A stretch of 64,000 nt of DNA from Gigaspora rosea. Lineage: Eukaryota; Glomeromycota; Glomeromycetes; Diversisporales; Gigasporaceae. Both the position numbers and the translations under genes were made by a program. The stretch lies in NCBI GenBank assembly GCA_003550325.1, contig QKWP01000141.1, positions 188,386 through 252,385 on the forward strand, in the 5' to 3' direction. This document shows positions 22,737 through 34,006 of this stretch, in pieces. The notes beneath the pieces were generated by a model. The model searched no databases, was not told where the DNA came from, and was given only the letters and a program-made list of their open reading frames with translations. Within the stretch, counting starts at the first letter, position 1, and each line of letters starts with the position of its first letter.

Positions 22737-24388
22737 TTATATGTACCCTAGGGTACATGTACCCTATCACATGACTTATATATTATATTAATAATACATA
22801 TATACCATACTAATTTAACATAATTTATATAATTATAATAAACCAATTTATTTATTTATTTACAAATTTATTTATATATTATTTATCTTTAACCAAACCC
22901 AATTCCATTTTAGTCACAGCCCTAAGCTTAACTCCACTTCTAACTATAAACCACCCAATCACTATCCCTAAACCTTATTACTAACTAAAACCACTTCTAA
23001 TTATCCGATTCCTAACCCTAACCTTATATCCAACTAAAAACCACCTAATCCCTTTAGTCACGGCCCAAAGCTTAACTCCACTTCTAACTATAAACCACCC
23101 AATCACTATCCCTAAACCTTATTACTAACTAAAACCACTTCTAACTACCTGATCCCTAACTCTAACCTTATATCCAACTAAAAACCACCTGATCTCTAAC
23201 CCTAACCTTATATCCAACTAAAAACTACCTGATCCCTAACCCTAAACCTAATTCTAAAAACCATTTCACCTGCTCGATCACATTTTTTTCTAGCCTTAAA
23301 CCCAATCCAAATTACTAACATAATACTATTGTAAAGTGTCTTATATACGTTTAAGTTATTATATCTAAATTCTGAAAAAATCGTTGTGATGTTCTTGCAA
23401 ACTGATCTAAGTTAGCATGATGTATCAACTAACACGTTTTTTCATTCTTCTATCTTGCAAAGTGCATCTGCTAGCACTTGTCCTTTTTTTGATCTAAAAA
23501 AAAAAACAGCCAAAGAAGTCAACATGCCTCTTTTTGGTTCAAGCTTGTTATCACTAAAATATCAATGTGGTATTCTAGTAAAATGCAATGGTTTTCAGCC
23601 TTCTGATTCAAGTTGACATTGAAAAAGCCAAAAACATTAGCATAAAGTTCTTGAACGAAAGCATATCAATGGTACAAACAATGAAATCCCCTGCTTATCT
23701 AAAAAATGCGACCAACAAAGCTACATAAATCTAACATGGAACTACCAAAAGTAGTAAATTCCAAACAAAAATGCCAAAATGAAATATCTTGAACACGAAA
23801 TTATGCTAGTGAAGACTCAGTAAAGCACAACGATACCTACAATGATGAAATTATAAGTAACCTGATAATACAGAACAAACCTATATTTACAATAACACCT
23901 AACACCTAAACGATGATGCCAAAAACTATAGCACCTAATGTGAAGAGTTTATACCAAAAAAAAAGAAAGACTAATTAGTAAGACTATCAGAAAAATGGTA
24001 AGTCAGGTACATGCAAGCTTTAAAAATCGGTTAATTTCGAAATGGATGAATTTGAAAAGTGATAATTACATCCGTCTGTTTCAGAAATAAAATATGCAGT
24101 TATATTAAAAAGGATTTAGTAGGAAATCAGGTGTTTATGCAATAGGCGTGGACAAGGCTCCAATAACACGACAATATGAAATGACTTCAAAACCAGCAAT
24201 TTCTGTAGCGACACCTACAATATGACAAATAAAATATAGGAAGTTAGCTAGCACAGGTAAATCATTGTTTATATACCCCATAATTGTTATATTACATGGA
24301 AATACTTGTTTATATATCCCGTGATTAAATTATGTTATACAGGATCTGGGGTACAAAAAATTTTAGTATACCCTTAGAGTACATATAT
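22737..24388. mobile_element. Candidate 1.65-kb element enclosing a satellite array
   Basis: Possible inverted ends: TATATGTACCCTAGGGTA on the left, and the complement of TATATGTACTCTAAGGGTA on the right (near 24362-24388). The interior carries the C-rich satellite 22911-23270 and unremarkable DNA. No ORF, and no clear TSD apart from A/T. It may instead be two unrelated GTACCC motifs. Confidence 0.35.
22911..23270. repeat. Satellite: 144-bp unit with 40-46-bp subrepeats, telomere-like words
   Basis: TAGTCACAGCCC at 22911 and TAGTCACGGCCC at 23055 start two near-identical 144-bp units. Subrepeats CTAACCCTAACCTTATATCC and AACTAAAAACCACCTGATC recur to ~23240. The CCCTAA words resemble degenerate TTAGGG but are not regular telomere repeats. 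Confidence 0.8.
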
Positions 24389-25690
24389 ATTAATTCTAAT
24401 TTTAAAATTGTTAAATTTTAAATTTCAAAATAAAACATTTTATCTTTAATTGTTTTGCACTGTATCAATTAGCCAGATATCTTATATTAATAATATTTGC
24501 ATAATTTTAAGTTGTACTATATGCTACAGACTATAAGATTTGTCTTAAAAGTTATAATAAAATTTATAGTCCTATAATTAATTTAGCAAAAACAAATAAA
24601 TCTTCAAAATACATCAAAAATAGCAGTTGAGTATTAGTGAACTAGTTGTCTATAAGACAAGCCTGTTAGTAAATTAATTGCTGGTAAAGTAGGATGTCAG
24701 TGTGTTAATTGTCAGTGAAGCAGGCTGCACCAATAGTTTTGTTACTGGAATTGTTATTGCTAGAGTCATCTTTGGAGTTGTCATTGCTGAAGTCATCTTT
24801 GAAGTTACCATTTTTGGAGTTACTGATTTCATTGCATTTGTGTTTACTCTTTTGATATAGTAGTTATTTCATAGTTTGTCCTGTATATATATGTAACTAC
24901 ACTTATTTTTTTTAAAAAAAAGTCTCATCATTGAAGTTGTTATTGGACTATACTTGTTTTTTTTTGATAGTAGTTTCATAACTTGCATTATATTCTTGTT
25001 CATTCTTTTAGTATAGTAGGGTTTTCATAGTTTGATCTGGATATGTGCTTAACTGCTTTTGTTTTTTTTAAAATAATAGTATTATCACTAATATTGTTAT
25101 TGGAGTCGTTAGAGATGCAGTTTTGGGTCCTGTATAACTATATTGTATATGATAATATGAATTCATTATTTTGAATAGGTTATGCTGCATCAATTTTGGG
25201 TTCATTTTTGGAGCTTTGTTTATTTTAATTTATTGCATTATGCTATATTATAGTGGTTTAGAGTTAAATAAAGGTTAGAGTTGAGTTAATATAATAGAAT
25301 TAGATAGCTGTTTTCAGTCAAGGTTAGAGAAGCATTTTATTATTCAGCATATAAATTATTAAAGTAAATTATTTGTATAATATTTAATTAATAAAATGAT
25401 TAAAATTAGTTAATATAATACAAAATTTAGTTAATAAAACATAAAAATTTAGTTATTAAATATAAAATATAAAATTTAGTTAATAAAATTTAAAATTTAG
25501 TTAATAAAATTATAAAATTTAGTTAATAATACAATATATTATTATGTATATATATATAGATATATGCTATTATATACTACTTCACATAAATATGCAAAAG
25601 ATAATGCACAAAAAAACACTTAAAATTGCATGTTAGCATGTGCACCATTGCACAAAATCTGCACCTTATTATGTACTATAAACATGCTTT
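24389..25690. other. AT-rich DNA with GTTGTTATTG/GAGTCATC degenerate repeats
   Basis: About 24640-25130 contains recurring TTGGAGTTGTCATTGCTGAA-like words, either a decayed low-complexity coding sequence or a degenerate tandem repeat. 25380-25530 repeats AAAATTTAGTTAATAAAA. No gene is supported. Confidence 0.35.
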
Positions 25691-25696
25691 TCTATA

Positions 25697-25933
25697 TGGG
25701 ATCTATGCTAAGAAAATGACCCTTCGAGGCTATATAGATTTTATGAATAAAATTCAAAATTATTAGCTATCTAATAATTTAATTTAAACAATTTTTTTTA
25801 TTTCATAAAGCTCACTAGTCTCTACATATAAAAAAAAGTTTATGTGAATCGGATCATTGGATAGCTAGCAAATTTAAATTTGTTTATAAAATCTACATAG
25901 CCTCAGAAGGTCATTTTCCTAGCAAAGATCCTA
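25697..25933. mobile_element. Inverted-repeat MITE at TA (GGGATCT..AAAATGACC ends)
   Basis: The left arm TGGGATCTATGCTAAGAAAA TGACC.. pairs with the right arm ..GGTCATTTTCC TAGCAAAGATCC over ~60 bp. TA/TATA flanks both ends. No ORF. Confidence 0.7.
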
Positions 25934-26848
25934 TATATTGTTTTGTATAAATTTATATACAGGTTCATGTAGTTTCATATTCTAACTTTCTTGTGTATTG
26001 TAGTATCATTCCATGCAGCAATTTGTTATAGAACTGCATGAACAATACTCATTGTAAATAAAAGAATTGATGTTACATAATACAAACAGGAATTATCAAA
26101 ACAAATATTTGCTTCAAATAAATTGCTTATTTTTTAAAATTAAATATAAAAACTATATTTTGGTTTTGACAAAAAAAAATTTCTTGTAAAAGTTTGTTAT
26201 AAAATTCACAAACAAAAATCTACCTTTGGCAATATATAAAAATTTTAGAGTTGTATTGAAACTCTGAATATCTAGTACAGAGATTATACATTATACATTT
26301 TAGCAAAAACTTCTAAAATTTGAGAAGCAAAAAAACAGTTTTTGGAAATTATCTTGGCATCTAGTAGTTCAATTTGAATGAACTTTTTTTAAAAATGAAG
26401 CATTTAGTAAGATGCAACTAAAAAAAAATATCATTAAATTCTAATTACTAGATCAAAGTTATTTAAACAAATATGGGTTCATTATTTTTAGCAAATTAGG
26501 ACAAAATTGCCAAAATCTAGTTATGACCTATAAGAGAGATATCTGGGGTCCTGTTGTATTAATAATATGTATCAGTTATAATTATTTTTAATTTAACAAA
26601 CTCATAATGTCATACCAATCTTAAAGATAATAAAATTATAATATATAGTTCTACTATTAAATAAATTTTAGGTTTGTAATATGGCAAAATAAAAAATTCT
26701 AACTTATAGTCTTTTTTTGAACTCAGGTAATAGGATGGCATATGTAGATTACATGATATAGATTACCTGATGATGATCCAGAACATGGTACCCAAATTCA
26801 ACCAATCAGATTGCTTTAAGCAGACAGATAGTTAGACCTTTAGTAATA

Positions 26849-26990
26849 TAGATATTAAAAAACTTTTGAATTAGTAATCCATTTTAGATGATTTTACTAC
26901 CAAAATGCTTGTCTTAATAAGATAATTCTAATGAATTAAACCTATTAAATTCTAATTACAAAATTCCAAAATCATTATAGATTTGTGTTA
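26849..26990 (-). repeat. Inverted copy of the 28.1-28.5 kb repeat unit
   Basis: Reverse complement of the units at 28118-28290 and 28315-28480. Shared words are AATCTATA.TGAT, AATGATTTTAGG, GAGACAAACATTTTGGTAGT and AAAATGGATTACT. With them it bounds a ~1.3-kb spacer. Confidence 0.65.
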
Positions 26991-28117
26991 TTTTTAATTG
27001 ATTTAATATATTTTATATTAAAATAATACAAATCTATACAGTTTAAGAAACAGATTTAACATACAATTTTTTCTAATGATTTCTTGTACAAAATTTTCAA
27101 GAAAACCAATCTATAAAAAACTGTATAGTTAGTATATCTAAACTAACAAAACTTCATGAGCTACTATTAGGTCCAAAGTCCATTTACTAGATATTTTGCA
27201 CTTGAAATAGTAATAAAAAAGACTAGCAGACTTTTAAATAAGGCATCTTGGCAAACTATGGTACTATTGAGCAAAGAAGTAGTAGTGAACCTCTGGAGCT
27301 TTGTCAAGTCCTATGGATATAAAAGTGAAAGTAAAGATCTAGTTAGATGTACTATTCTATATAGTGCAACTCTTACAAACTTTTTTTGTTTTGGCACTCT
27401 TTATAGTATTACTTTGAATTTTTTAAAATTTTAAAAAATAGGTGTTTCAATTTGCTTCCTTCAAAAAATTAGCAGTATTTACTCTTTTCAAATTGAAAAT
27501 GTACCTACTAAATCAGAATCAAGTTACAAGTAAAATTGGGTCCTTTGAAATAAACAATAAATGATATATGAAATATTTTAAAATAAAATTTCTTTCTAGA
27601 AGGTTCTATTAGGTGTAGTTTCTTTTTCTTTCTTTTTCTTATATATGTATATATAATACTTAGATGGGACAATTTTTTGCGCAGTATTATATAATTTTGG
27701 CATAGGCATAAATAGTGCTATCATAGCTATTTACTTTTGTCTTTCTCTTCTTTCTTTTTATTTTGTTTTATTTTGGTTTTTTATTTAGATAGTGTAGTTG
27801 TTCCCTTTTATTTTTTTATTTTTTATATTTTCTTCTATTAAATTTCTGCTACTCAAGAAGTTAGAAGAAAGAGAGTTAAAAAAGTAAATAGTTATAATAG
27901 ATAGCAAACTCCAATTAGTGATTTGTATATTTTAAATCTAATGTGATAATAGGTTTACAATAAAAGAAATCTTTAATATAGAGATCATATTTAGATATTC
28001 TCAGATAGCTAAGTGGGTTACACTTTATAATTTTAGCCAACTTAAAGCAGGTAGATCATTGTGTACTAGTGTTATATAAGTAATAAATAAAGTTATAGTA
28101 TGACTGCTAAATAAAAA
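26991..28117. other. Spacer between inverted repeats
   Basis: AT-rich with a TTTCTTTTTC pyrimidine run near 27619-27640 and 27740-27790. No ORF is supported. Confidence 0.3.
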
Positions 28118-28480
28118 TAATAATGCAAATCTATAACAATCTTGGGATCTTGTGATCAAAATTTAATGATTTTAGGTTTACTGGAATTGTTTAATTGAGA
28201 TAAACATTTTAGTAGTAAAATTATTTAAAATGGATTACTGGTTTAAAGTTATCTAATATTAAAGTTTATAAGATCTTTAATAATAATTTTTAATATGCAA
28301 AAATAATATAATTAAAGCAATACAAATCTATAGTGATCTCAAATCCTGTGATTAGATTTTACTGATTTTAGGCTTGTTGAAATTATTTTACTGAGACAAA
28401 CATTTTGGTAGTAAAATTATTCAAAACAGATTACTGGTTCAAAGCTATTTAATATTAAATTTTAAAAATTTTTAAAAATT
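28118..28480 (+). repeat. Two direct ~197-bp units, inverted relative to 26849-26990
   Basis: Unit 1 starts near 28124 and unit 2 near 28317. Both read CAAATCTATA..GATTTTAGG..TT..TTGAGA.AAACATTTT.GTAGTAAAATTATT..AAA..GATTACTGGTT with scattered differences. Confidence 0.7.
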
Positions 28481-28701
28481 TTAATAATTTAGCTAATCAA
28501 AAACTATTTACTATTAGGATCTCATAATTTTCTGATTCTTAACCTAAAAATTAGGCGATAAATGGTGCTACCCTTATGCCATTAATATATATAGTTTTAT
28601 GCAAATAAGTTATTAACTTAAATATATTTCAATATTTGTCGCAAAATCTTGAATATAAAGATAAAGATTAAGTACTAGTTTACAAGTAAGTAACAGTAAT
28701 T

Positions 28702-29159
28702 TTATAGTAAAATTTGGTAAAAATTTTATATAAATTTTTATATTAATATAAAATCCATAGCTGCTACAAAGTAAAATTAATTTTTTACTAAGTTAACCTT
28801 ACTTTACCTCTAATAAAAGTTGTAGTACTAGTTTTTATAAATCTAATAATAGTAAGTTTGTTAAAATTAACTTGGTAATTCTTGAAATATTTTAATTTTT
28901 TTCTTGTATTTATACAAAATATCTTTAAATTTACAAAGAAATTGTATATAAATACAAGAAAATGTTACAATATTTTAAGAATTACCAAGTTAATTTTAAC
29001 AAACTTACTATTATTAGACTCATAAAAACTAGTACTACAACTTTTATTAGAGGTAAAAAGAAGGTTAACTTAGTAAAAAATTAACTTTACTTTGTAGCAG
29101 CTATGGATTTCATATTAATATAAAAATTTATTTTAAATTTTTACCAAATTTTACTATAA
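28702..29159. mobile_element. Fold-back element, ~458 bp
   Basis: Two ~220-bp arms are near-exact reverse complements centred at ~28930. Outer ends are TATAGTAAAATTTGGTAAA and its complement, with TA flanks. The arms include AGTTGTAGTACTAG..TCTAATAATAGTAAG, a variant of a word shared with other fold-backs (see findings). No ORF. Confidence 0.8.
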
Positions 29160-29861
29160 CGCTACTATAATATTTCTTTTACTTACTCACAAACTACAGT
29201 AGTACTTAGTGAATTGATCTGTCTAAAAATCATCACCTGGGTTACCCAACAGGTGGACAATATGCTACTTGGGTGAAAAAGGTCAGTTTAAAAAAAGGTA
29301 CCACGCAGACAGGGCTCCTAGAAAATTTTGATATCATTTTGAAAAATTGGTTTGGTAATAACTAAATATTGTTTTTATTGCAATATCAAATTTAGTATTA
29401 TTTTGCCAATCAAGACATAACTATTGCATATCATATTAATCAATAATTTATTAGAGATGAAATTCTAAAAGTAATTCTCAAAGTTGCCATTTAATTTATA
29501 CTATATATATCTTTATATCATTTAGTTATTATAATTTTAAGCTTTAGTTCTATGTTTTAAAATTTTATAGTAAAAAATTTTTGAATCTATAAATTCACTA
29601 AATTCATTATAGTAAAAAAGAATAATATTAAATATATTATATTTATTTATTTAAATATTATAGAAATGTATACAAATCCAATAATATTCCAATATTATAT
29701 AAAAAGTCTCAAATATTAGATTGCTTTTGTTAAAAAAATATGAAATCATAGTTTTATTTTTATGAATAGTTTAGCTTTGTTTATATATATTTTAGTTAAA
29801 TAAATTATATTTTTAAATAAAATAAAAATTAAAAAATAAATTAAAGAAGTATAAAAGTATA
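29160..29861. other. Intergenic, no supported feature
   Basis: A short non-AT stretch near 29215-29310 (ACCTGGGTTACCC, AGGTGGACAATATGC) stands out but matches nothing I recognise. The rest is low complexity. Confidence 0.3.
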
Positions 29862-30006
29862 AGTATAAAAAAAAGAATAAAAAAGTGAAAATGAGAGTGA
29901 AAAAGAAAGAGTGAGAGTAAAAAAAGAGTATGTGTAAAAAAGAAAAGAAAGAAAGAAAGAAAAAAGAAAAAGAAAAAGAGAGAAAAAGAAAGAGAAAGAA
30001 AAAAAA
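29862..30006 (+). repeat. ~145-bp homopurine (GAAA-type) tract
   Basis: Almost uninterrupted A/G on the plus strand, with GAAA and GAAAAA units. The Phe/Leu/Ser-rich minus-strand frames at 29813-30143 merely translate it. Confidence 0.9.
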
Positions 30007-30449
30007 TTTTTTTTTGTATTTGAGAACATAAAAAAATTTCTGAGAATGTTAAAATAAATAAATATGTTCTCATGAAAAAACAGATTTCCAACACTGAGTG
30101 TAATATTTAAGAAACATACATTTATAGAATATAGAATATGCATTTATTACTAATAATTTCTTACAGAAAAGACAAAAACATGCATTTAGAGAGGTATTGC
30201 ATTTATGAATGTTGCATTTATGGAGGTTTAACAGTAATTGGATTTAATTGATTTTCTTTTCTGATAGATTATATACTAAAAGACAAAATCTAGTTGAGCT
30301 CATGTGTAGTTTCTGCTACAATTACTACATTATTTTTATGATATTTACTCTCAAATTCTACTAAAAAAAATGCAAATTGTGTATTCTTTAATTAGTTACT
30401 ATTGCAGAAAAATCAGATTGTGATGAACTATATCTAGTATTTCTATACA

Positions 30450-30640
30450 GGAAGAAATTCTAAATGGTGAAAGGATACTGCAGCAAGCAAAACTTTGCCC
30501 AAAGCTCAATCTTGATATTATTCTCTGAGGTAGGCTTCCAAGACTACAAGATGAAGTGGGCTTATATGAAACAATAGCTAATATAGCTGTTACTATAGTA
30601 ATATATCAATATCATAGTAATTATAATTTATAAAAAAGTT
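30450..30640 (+). pseudogene. Unassigned coding remnant, possibly transposase N-terminal region
   Basis: The plus-strand frame from 30451 reads EEILNGERILQQAKLCPKLN, a TGA, then GRLPRLQDEVGLYETIANIA. The second part resembles a 'GRP.L....L..tI..IA' segment seen in some transposase-like proteins of these fungi (memory only). There is one in-frame stop, and the frame is lost after ~30620. Confidence 0.3.
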
Positions 30641-30742
30641 TCTAATGAATATGGAAATGTTCAACCAACAAATACTATGATTGATAAGTTTTTTTTGTTT
30701 TTTAATGCCTTGAGCATTTTGTAACAAAATAGAGCTTTGAGA

Positions 30743-31525
30743 TTACCAGATCATACCCAATTTTTTTCCGTAAATGACCAAATCTTCATATGTTAATATT
30801 GCGCGTGCTATAACATTGAGCTGTCGGTTGTTCTCGTATCCGTCCTTAAATGAATTTATTTGCATGTGGTGGTCCCTAATTTTTGATAGAATTCATTTTT
30901 TTTTTTACGCAAATTATCTTGCGCATGATTTATTGCATGCGTTCCTACAGAAAGAAAGACGAAAAGCTCCATGTCGCTGCCTTTTGCGCAAATGTTGTCG
31001 GTTTTTAATTGTTGCTGTGCTTCATTCATTAAATACGTAAAAACAGGAATCTGTAAATTGCTAGACCATGGATATTTAACTTGTTGATTAACTCTTTTCA
31101 TATGTTATGAGCAATCTTTAATTCGATTAATTGTTGGTCATATTTGTCGAGGTTAATCAGAAGCCGTTAAATGAAATAGCACTTTTAGCAATCATAGATT
31201 GCAACCGAAAGACTAGTCCTAATCTTATGGCATGAAATAGGGCATGAGCTCTTCCACATTGACAAATAATCCATTCCACTCTAGTCAGATCATCTCTAGT
31301 AATAGCAGAAAACTCCTTGCATGTTTAAAGTAAAACATTTGGGCCAAGATATAAATTTAAAATATTTATCAAAATTTCATCTGCTAAATTCAGAATGCTA
31401 ATTTTGATGGTGATACTAAGAATGTGGCCGTCTGCGCTTTTATTTTCAACGAAGTTTTTCTTTAAAAATTGGTATAGAGAAGAGAACCAAAACAGTCCTC
31501 ATTTTTTTTTAATAACAAAATATAT
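30743..31525 (-). pseudogene. Truncated F-box-like pseudogene (paralogue of 58255-60186)
   Basis: Nucleotide-level match to the N-terminal ~270 codons and upstream DNA of the intact gene at 58255-60186, same strand. The match to codons near NLQIPVFTYLM and AQQQL..DN.CAKG..MEL is plain, for example in the minus-strand frame 31101-30856. Relative to the intact gene it has several small deletions: ~30 bp near 30750, the region coding SEDYPSKDG, and others. These break the frame, and the whole C-terminal ~370 codons are absent. It has one copy, not two, of the N-terminal 12-residue repeat unit. Homology stops at 31525, exactly where a TA-flanked element (31527-31736) is inserted. It is a decayed duplicate, not a functional gene. 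Confidence 0.85.
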
Positions 31526-31526
31526 A

Positions 31527-31736
31527 CCGTAAAACTCGGAAAATAAGAACCTTTTTTTTTTAATTAATGGAATGCTTATTCATGAGTTATTTGAAAAACG
31601 ATGCATGTTGATTCCACGATTGATCAATTGAGAAATGAATCGATTTTTTTTATTTGATGGGTACCTATTTTTGGAATTTGAATTTTATTATAGATATGCT
31701 TATTTACCATAGGTGCTTATTTTCCGAGTTTTACGG
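31527..31736. mobile_element. Tc1/mariner-like MITE at TA (CCGTAAAACTCGGAAAATAA ends)
   Basis: Inverted ends CCGTAAAACTCGGAAAATAA and TTATTTTCCGAGTTTTACGG, with TA at 31525-31526 and 31737-31738. It sits immediately at the upstream limit of the F-box relic 30743-31525. Confidence 0.88.
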
Positions 31737-31738
31737 TA

Positions 31739-32029
31739 CCGTTTTTTAGTAACAATTTTTTTTAGTGATAGGAACTTTGCTATGAATATATATATAGTAC
31801 AGTATATAAAATTTGGGTATGTTACTGTCATATTTTTTAATTTATTTAATTATTATACAGAATAAAATATAAAAATGCATATTTATCATTACGACGCATT
31901 TGCGAAATTAAGCGGGCAATTGGTCACCAAAGAGGAATACGGTATTGATTTTTTTAAAAAAATAGATCAGATGTATTTTTATATTGTAGTATAATTCAAT
32001 CATTGAATAGTAAATTTATATTCGACGCC
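31739..32029. other. Intergenic; one 39-codon frame
   Basis: The plus-strand frame 31875-31994 begins MHIYHYDAFAKLSGQLVTKE. It is short, and I could not link it to a family. Confidence 0.25.
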
Positions 32030-32230
32030 CTTTTTTGTACAACTTGCATGAATTCCTGTTAATCTTTTTGATGGCCTACCAAATGGTATCAGGTGTACAT
32101 AAAGTCGTATCTATATGGTCATAATAAGGTTCTTTCATATAATTATCAATTTCTTTATCTCTCCTTGAAATTATTGTGTCTGGAATACGTGTTTGCCTCA
32201 TATTGTGATTCTCAATCGACATGTGTAAGA
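32030..32230 (-). pseudogene. Unassigned coding remnant
   Basis: The minus-strand frame from about 32201 reads MRQTRIPDTIISRRDKEIDN then YMKEPYYDHIDTTL, followed by a stop and IKKINRNS. The composition is protein-like but the family is not recognised. It lies downstream of the dioxygenase relic on the same strand. Confidence 0.35.
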
Positions 32231-32488
32231 TTACATTTGGTAACTTGAATTACCAGTCTTTGTAGTCTTTGTATAAATTTATATTATAAGCTTTATTAAA
32301 TTTGTTTCATAAGCTTTAACTTTATTGTATATATGATTTTACTATTTGTGTTATTTGTTTTGATAGTCATGTTATAATTAATCTCTAATTTTTATTGGAC
32401 ATATACACTAATGAGTATAAATGACATTTATATGTAAATATAAATATTTAGATAAATGCCCACGATGATACAGTATTAAATTTACATT

Positions 32489-33640
32489 TTATCCACCATC
32501 ACAGAACTCCACTGAACCCCAACTCAATCCACCAAAAAAAGATTCGTAAATTTTCTTCCCCTGATCTTGTCCTGCAGCACCGGCTGCAACATGAATAGGA
32601 ACTAAATGTTCATCGGTTGGATGTGCTTATCTCAAAAGTGGATGATCAATCAATTTAATTAATTGTTTTTCCCGTTCTTCACCTTTAGAATCTATCACTA
32701 TTTTATCAAGATTCCTTTCAAATGGGATGGTATAGGGGAGTACTTCTTGCAGAACGGCTTTTGTTTCGCGATTGACTGAGTCATGTAAGTTATGGACCAT
32801 CATACCTGAGCCAATAAAAAGAATTCCTTCGTCTCTATATTTTTTTACGTACGTAATGATATGTAATTATTGTCTGTTATCTTTTATAACAACTTGATTA
32901 AAAAATAATCAATGATGATACCTTAAGGGTGCTAAAGCACGTCCAAATTTAATATTATAAGCGTGTTGTGTAAGAGATACTTGTACTATAGATAGTCTTT
33001 CGGTTCAGGAATTGCTATCTTAAAAGGTACCCAAACTCCAAAATCAAGTCCACGAGTCGTATCAATCGTCGCTTTGAATTTAGCCTATTATTTAATTTAT
33101 GTAATCGTAAACGTTAGACCAAATTTTTGAAATATATATACAGTAGATATCAAAAAAATGCCTTTGTTAACAAATCAACAATCTTGTCTGCTAATTCTGG
33201 TGAACCTTTTTGCTATGATATTCTTGTCTGTATAATTCTTCTGGAAATTATAAATAATCGGTGTTTCACCTTCAAACTTTCCGACTAACATTGATAATAT
33301 CGAAAATATGTTAATTCCCAAAAGATTTTTCTTTTTCTTAAAAAAATATATATTTAGATATAATTAGGCAATATACCTCTAATCTCATCCATAGTTTCCC
33401 AATGACTAGAAACAACGACAATGGCTTTTGGTCTGATTTCTTTCAAAATTTTGTTCCCCATTGTTGAAAAAATTTATATTCATTGCTTTCATAATTGAGT
33501 AGCAACGTCGCCGCTTAAATTTTAATAAATTATATGTTAATATAATTTGTTATTTATTTTATCGTTTACTGTCAAAGTACATATAATATACACGTACCAC
33601 CGTGAGAAATAAAATAGCATGGCAATCGGGATGATGTATT
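32489..33640 (-). pseudogene. LigB-type extradiol dioxygenase (DOPA 4,5-dioxygenase-like) pseudogene
   Basis: Multi-exon minus-strand relic. Pieces in order: CYFISHGG near 33600 with a following GT; WGTKILKEIRPKAIVVVSSH then WETMDEIR near 33460-33380, the LigB 'rPkAIvviSaHWe' block; PEELYRQEYHSK and SPELADKIVDLLTKAF near 33240-33150; exon 33084-32922 with TTRGLDFGVWVPFK and, after a 1-nt shift, LSIVQVSL..FGRALAPLR; exon 32834-32489 with EGILFIGSGMMVHNL, then AHPTDEHLVPIHVAAGAAGQ. LigB enzymes are Fe(II)/Zn-type ring-cleavage dioxygenases. Here the GLDHG motif reads GLDFG, so a metal-ligand His is lost. An in-frame TAA precedes AHPTDEH, and several frameshifts are present. Donor/acceptor pairs for the last intron (32921-32835) are intact. 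The family call is strong; the gene is dead. Confidence 0.82.
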
Positions 33641-33841
33641 GGATGACATAAACTATTATTGAAGCAATTTGAGTGTGGAAATACTTTCTTCGTTAATTTA
33701 TATATAGTTTTACAAAAGTGTACTAATGTAAAAAAAAAAAAAAAAAAAAAAATAAATAAATTCGGAAACCTGATAGACAAAATTATGATGAAAAGAAAAA
33801 TTAAAGTTTGTGATTGACTTTAGCAAGCAAAATTCCTGATA

Positions 33842-34004
33842 TACAGTCAACTCTTTCTATAACAAGCTGTTTGCTCTGATTGTTTAAAAAATTTATTTAG
33901 AGTTACCATGTTTTCTTTAAGAAACCATGACTTTATTTATACCGAATTATTATGAAATTCAAAATTTTTTAGCTCAGAGTTCGGTATTAAGAAAGTTGAC
34001 TGTA
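33842..34004. mobile_element. Tc1/mariner-like MITE at TA (TACAGTCAACT ends)
   Basis: Inverted ends TACAGTCAACTCTTTCTATA and the complement TTAAGAAAGTTGACTGTA, with TA flanks at 33840-33841 and 34005-34006. It lies ~200 bp upstream of the dioxygenase relic. Confidence 0.85.
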
Positions 34005-34006
34005 TA

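Noticed and set aside
22920..23270. True telomere or CRISPR-like array
   Set aside because: The units are 144 and ~45 bp, degenerate, contiguous without unique spacers, and the host is eukaryotic; it is a satellite.
29813..30143. Two overlapping Phe/Ser/Leu-rich minus-strand frames
   Set aside because: They are translations of the homopurine tract 29862-30006.
31875..31994. 39-codon frame resembling the start of a PhzF-type protein (IYHYDAF)
   Set aside because: Similarity ends after seven residues; no following conserved block or intron structure.
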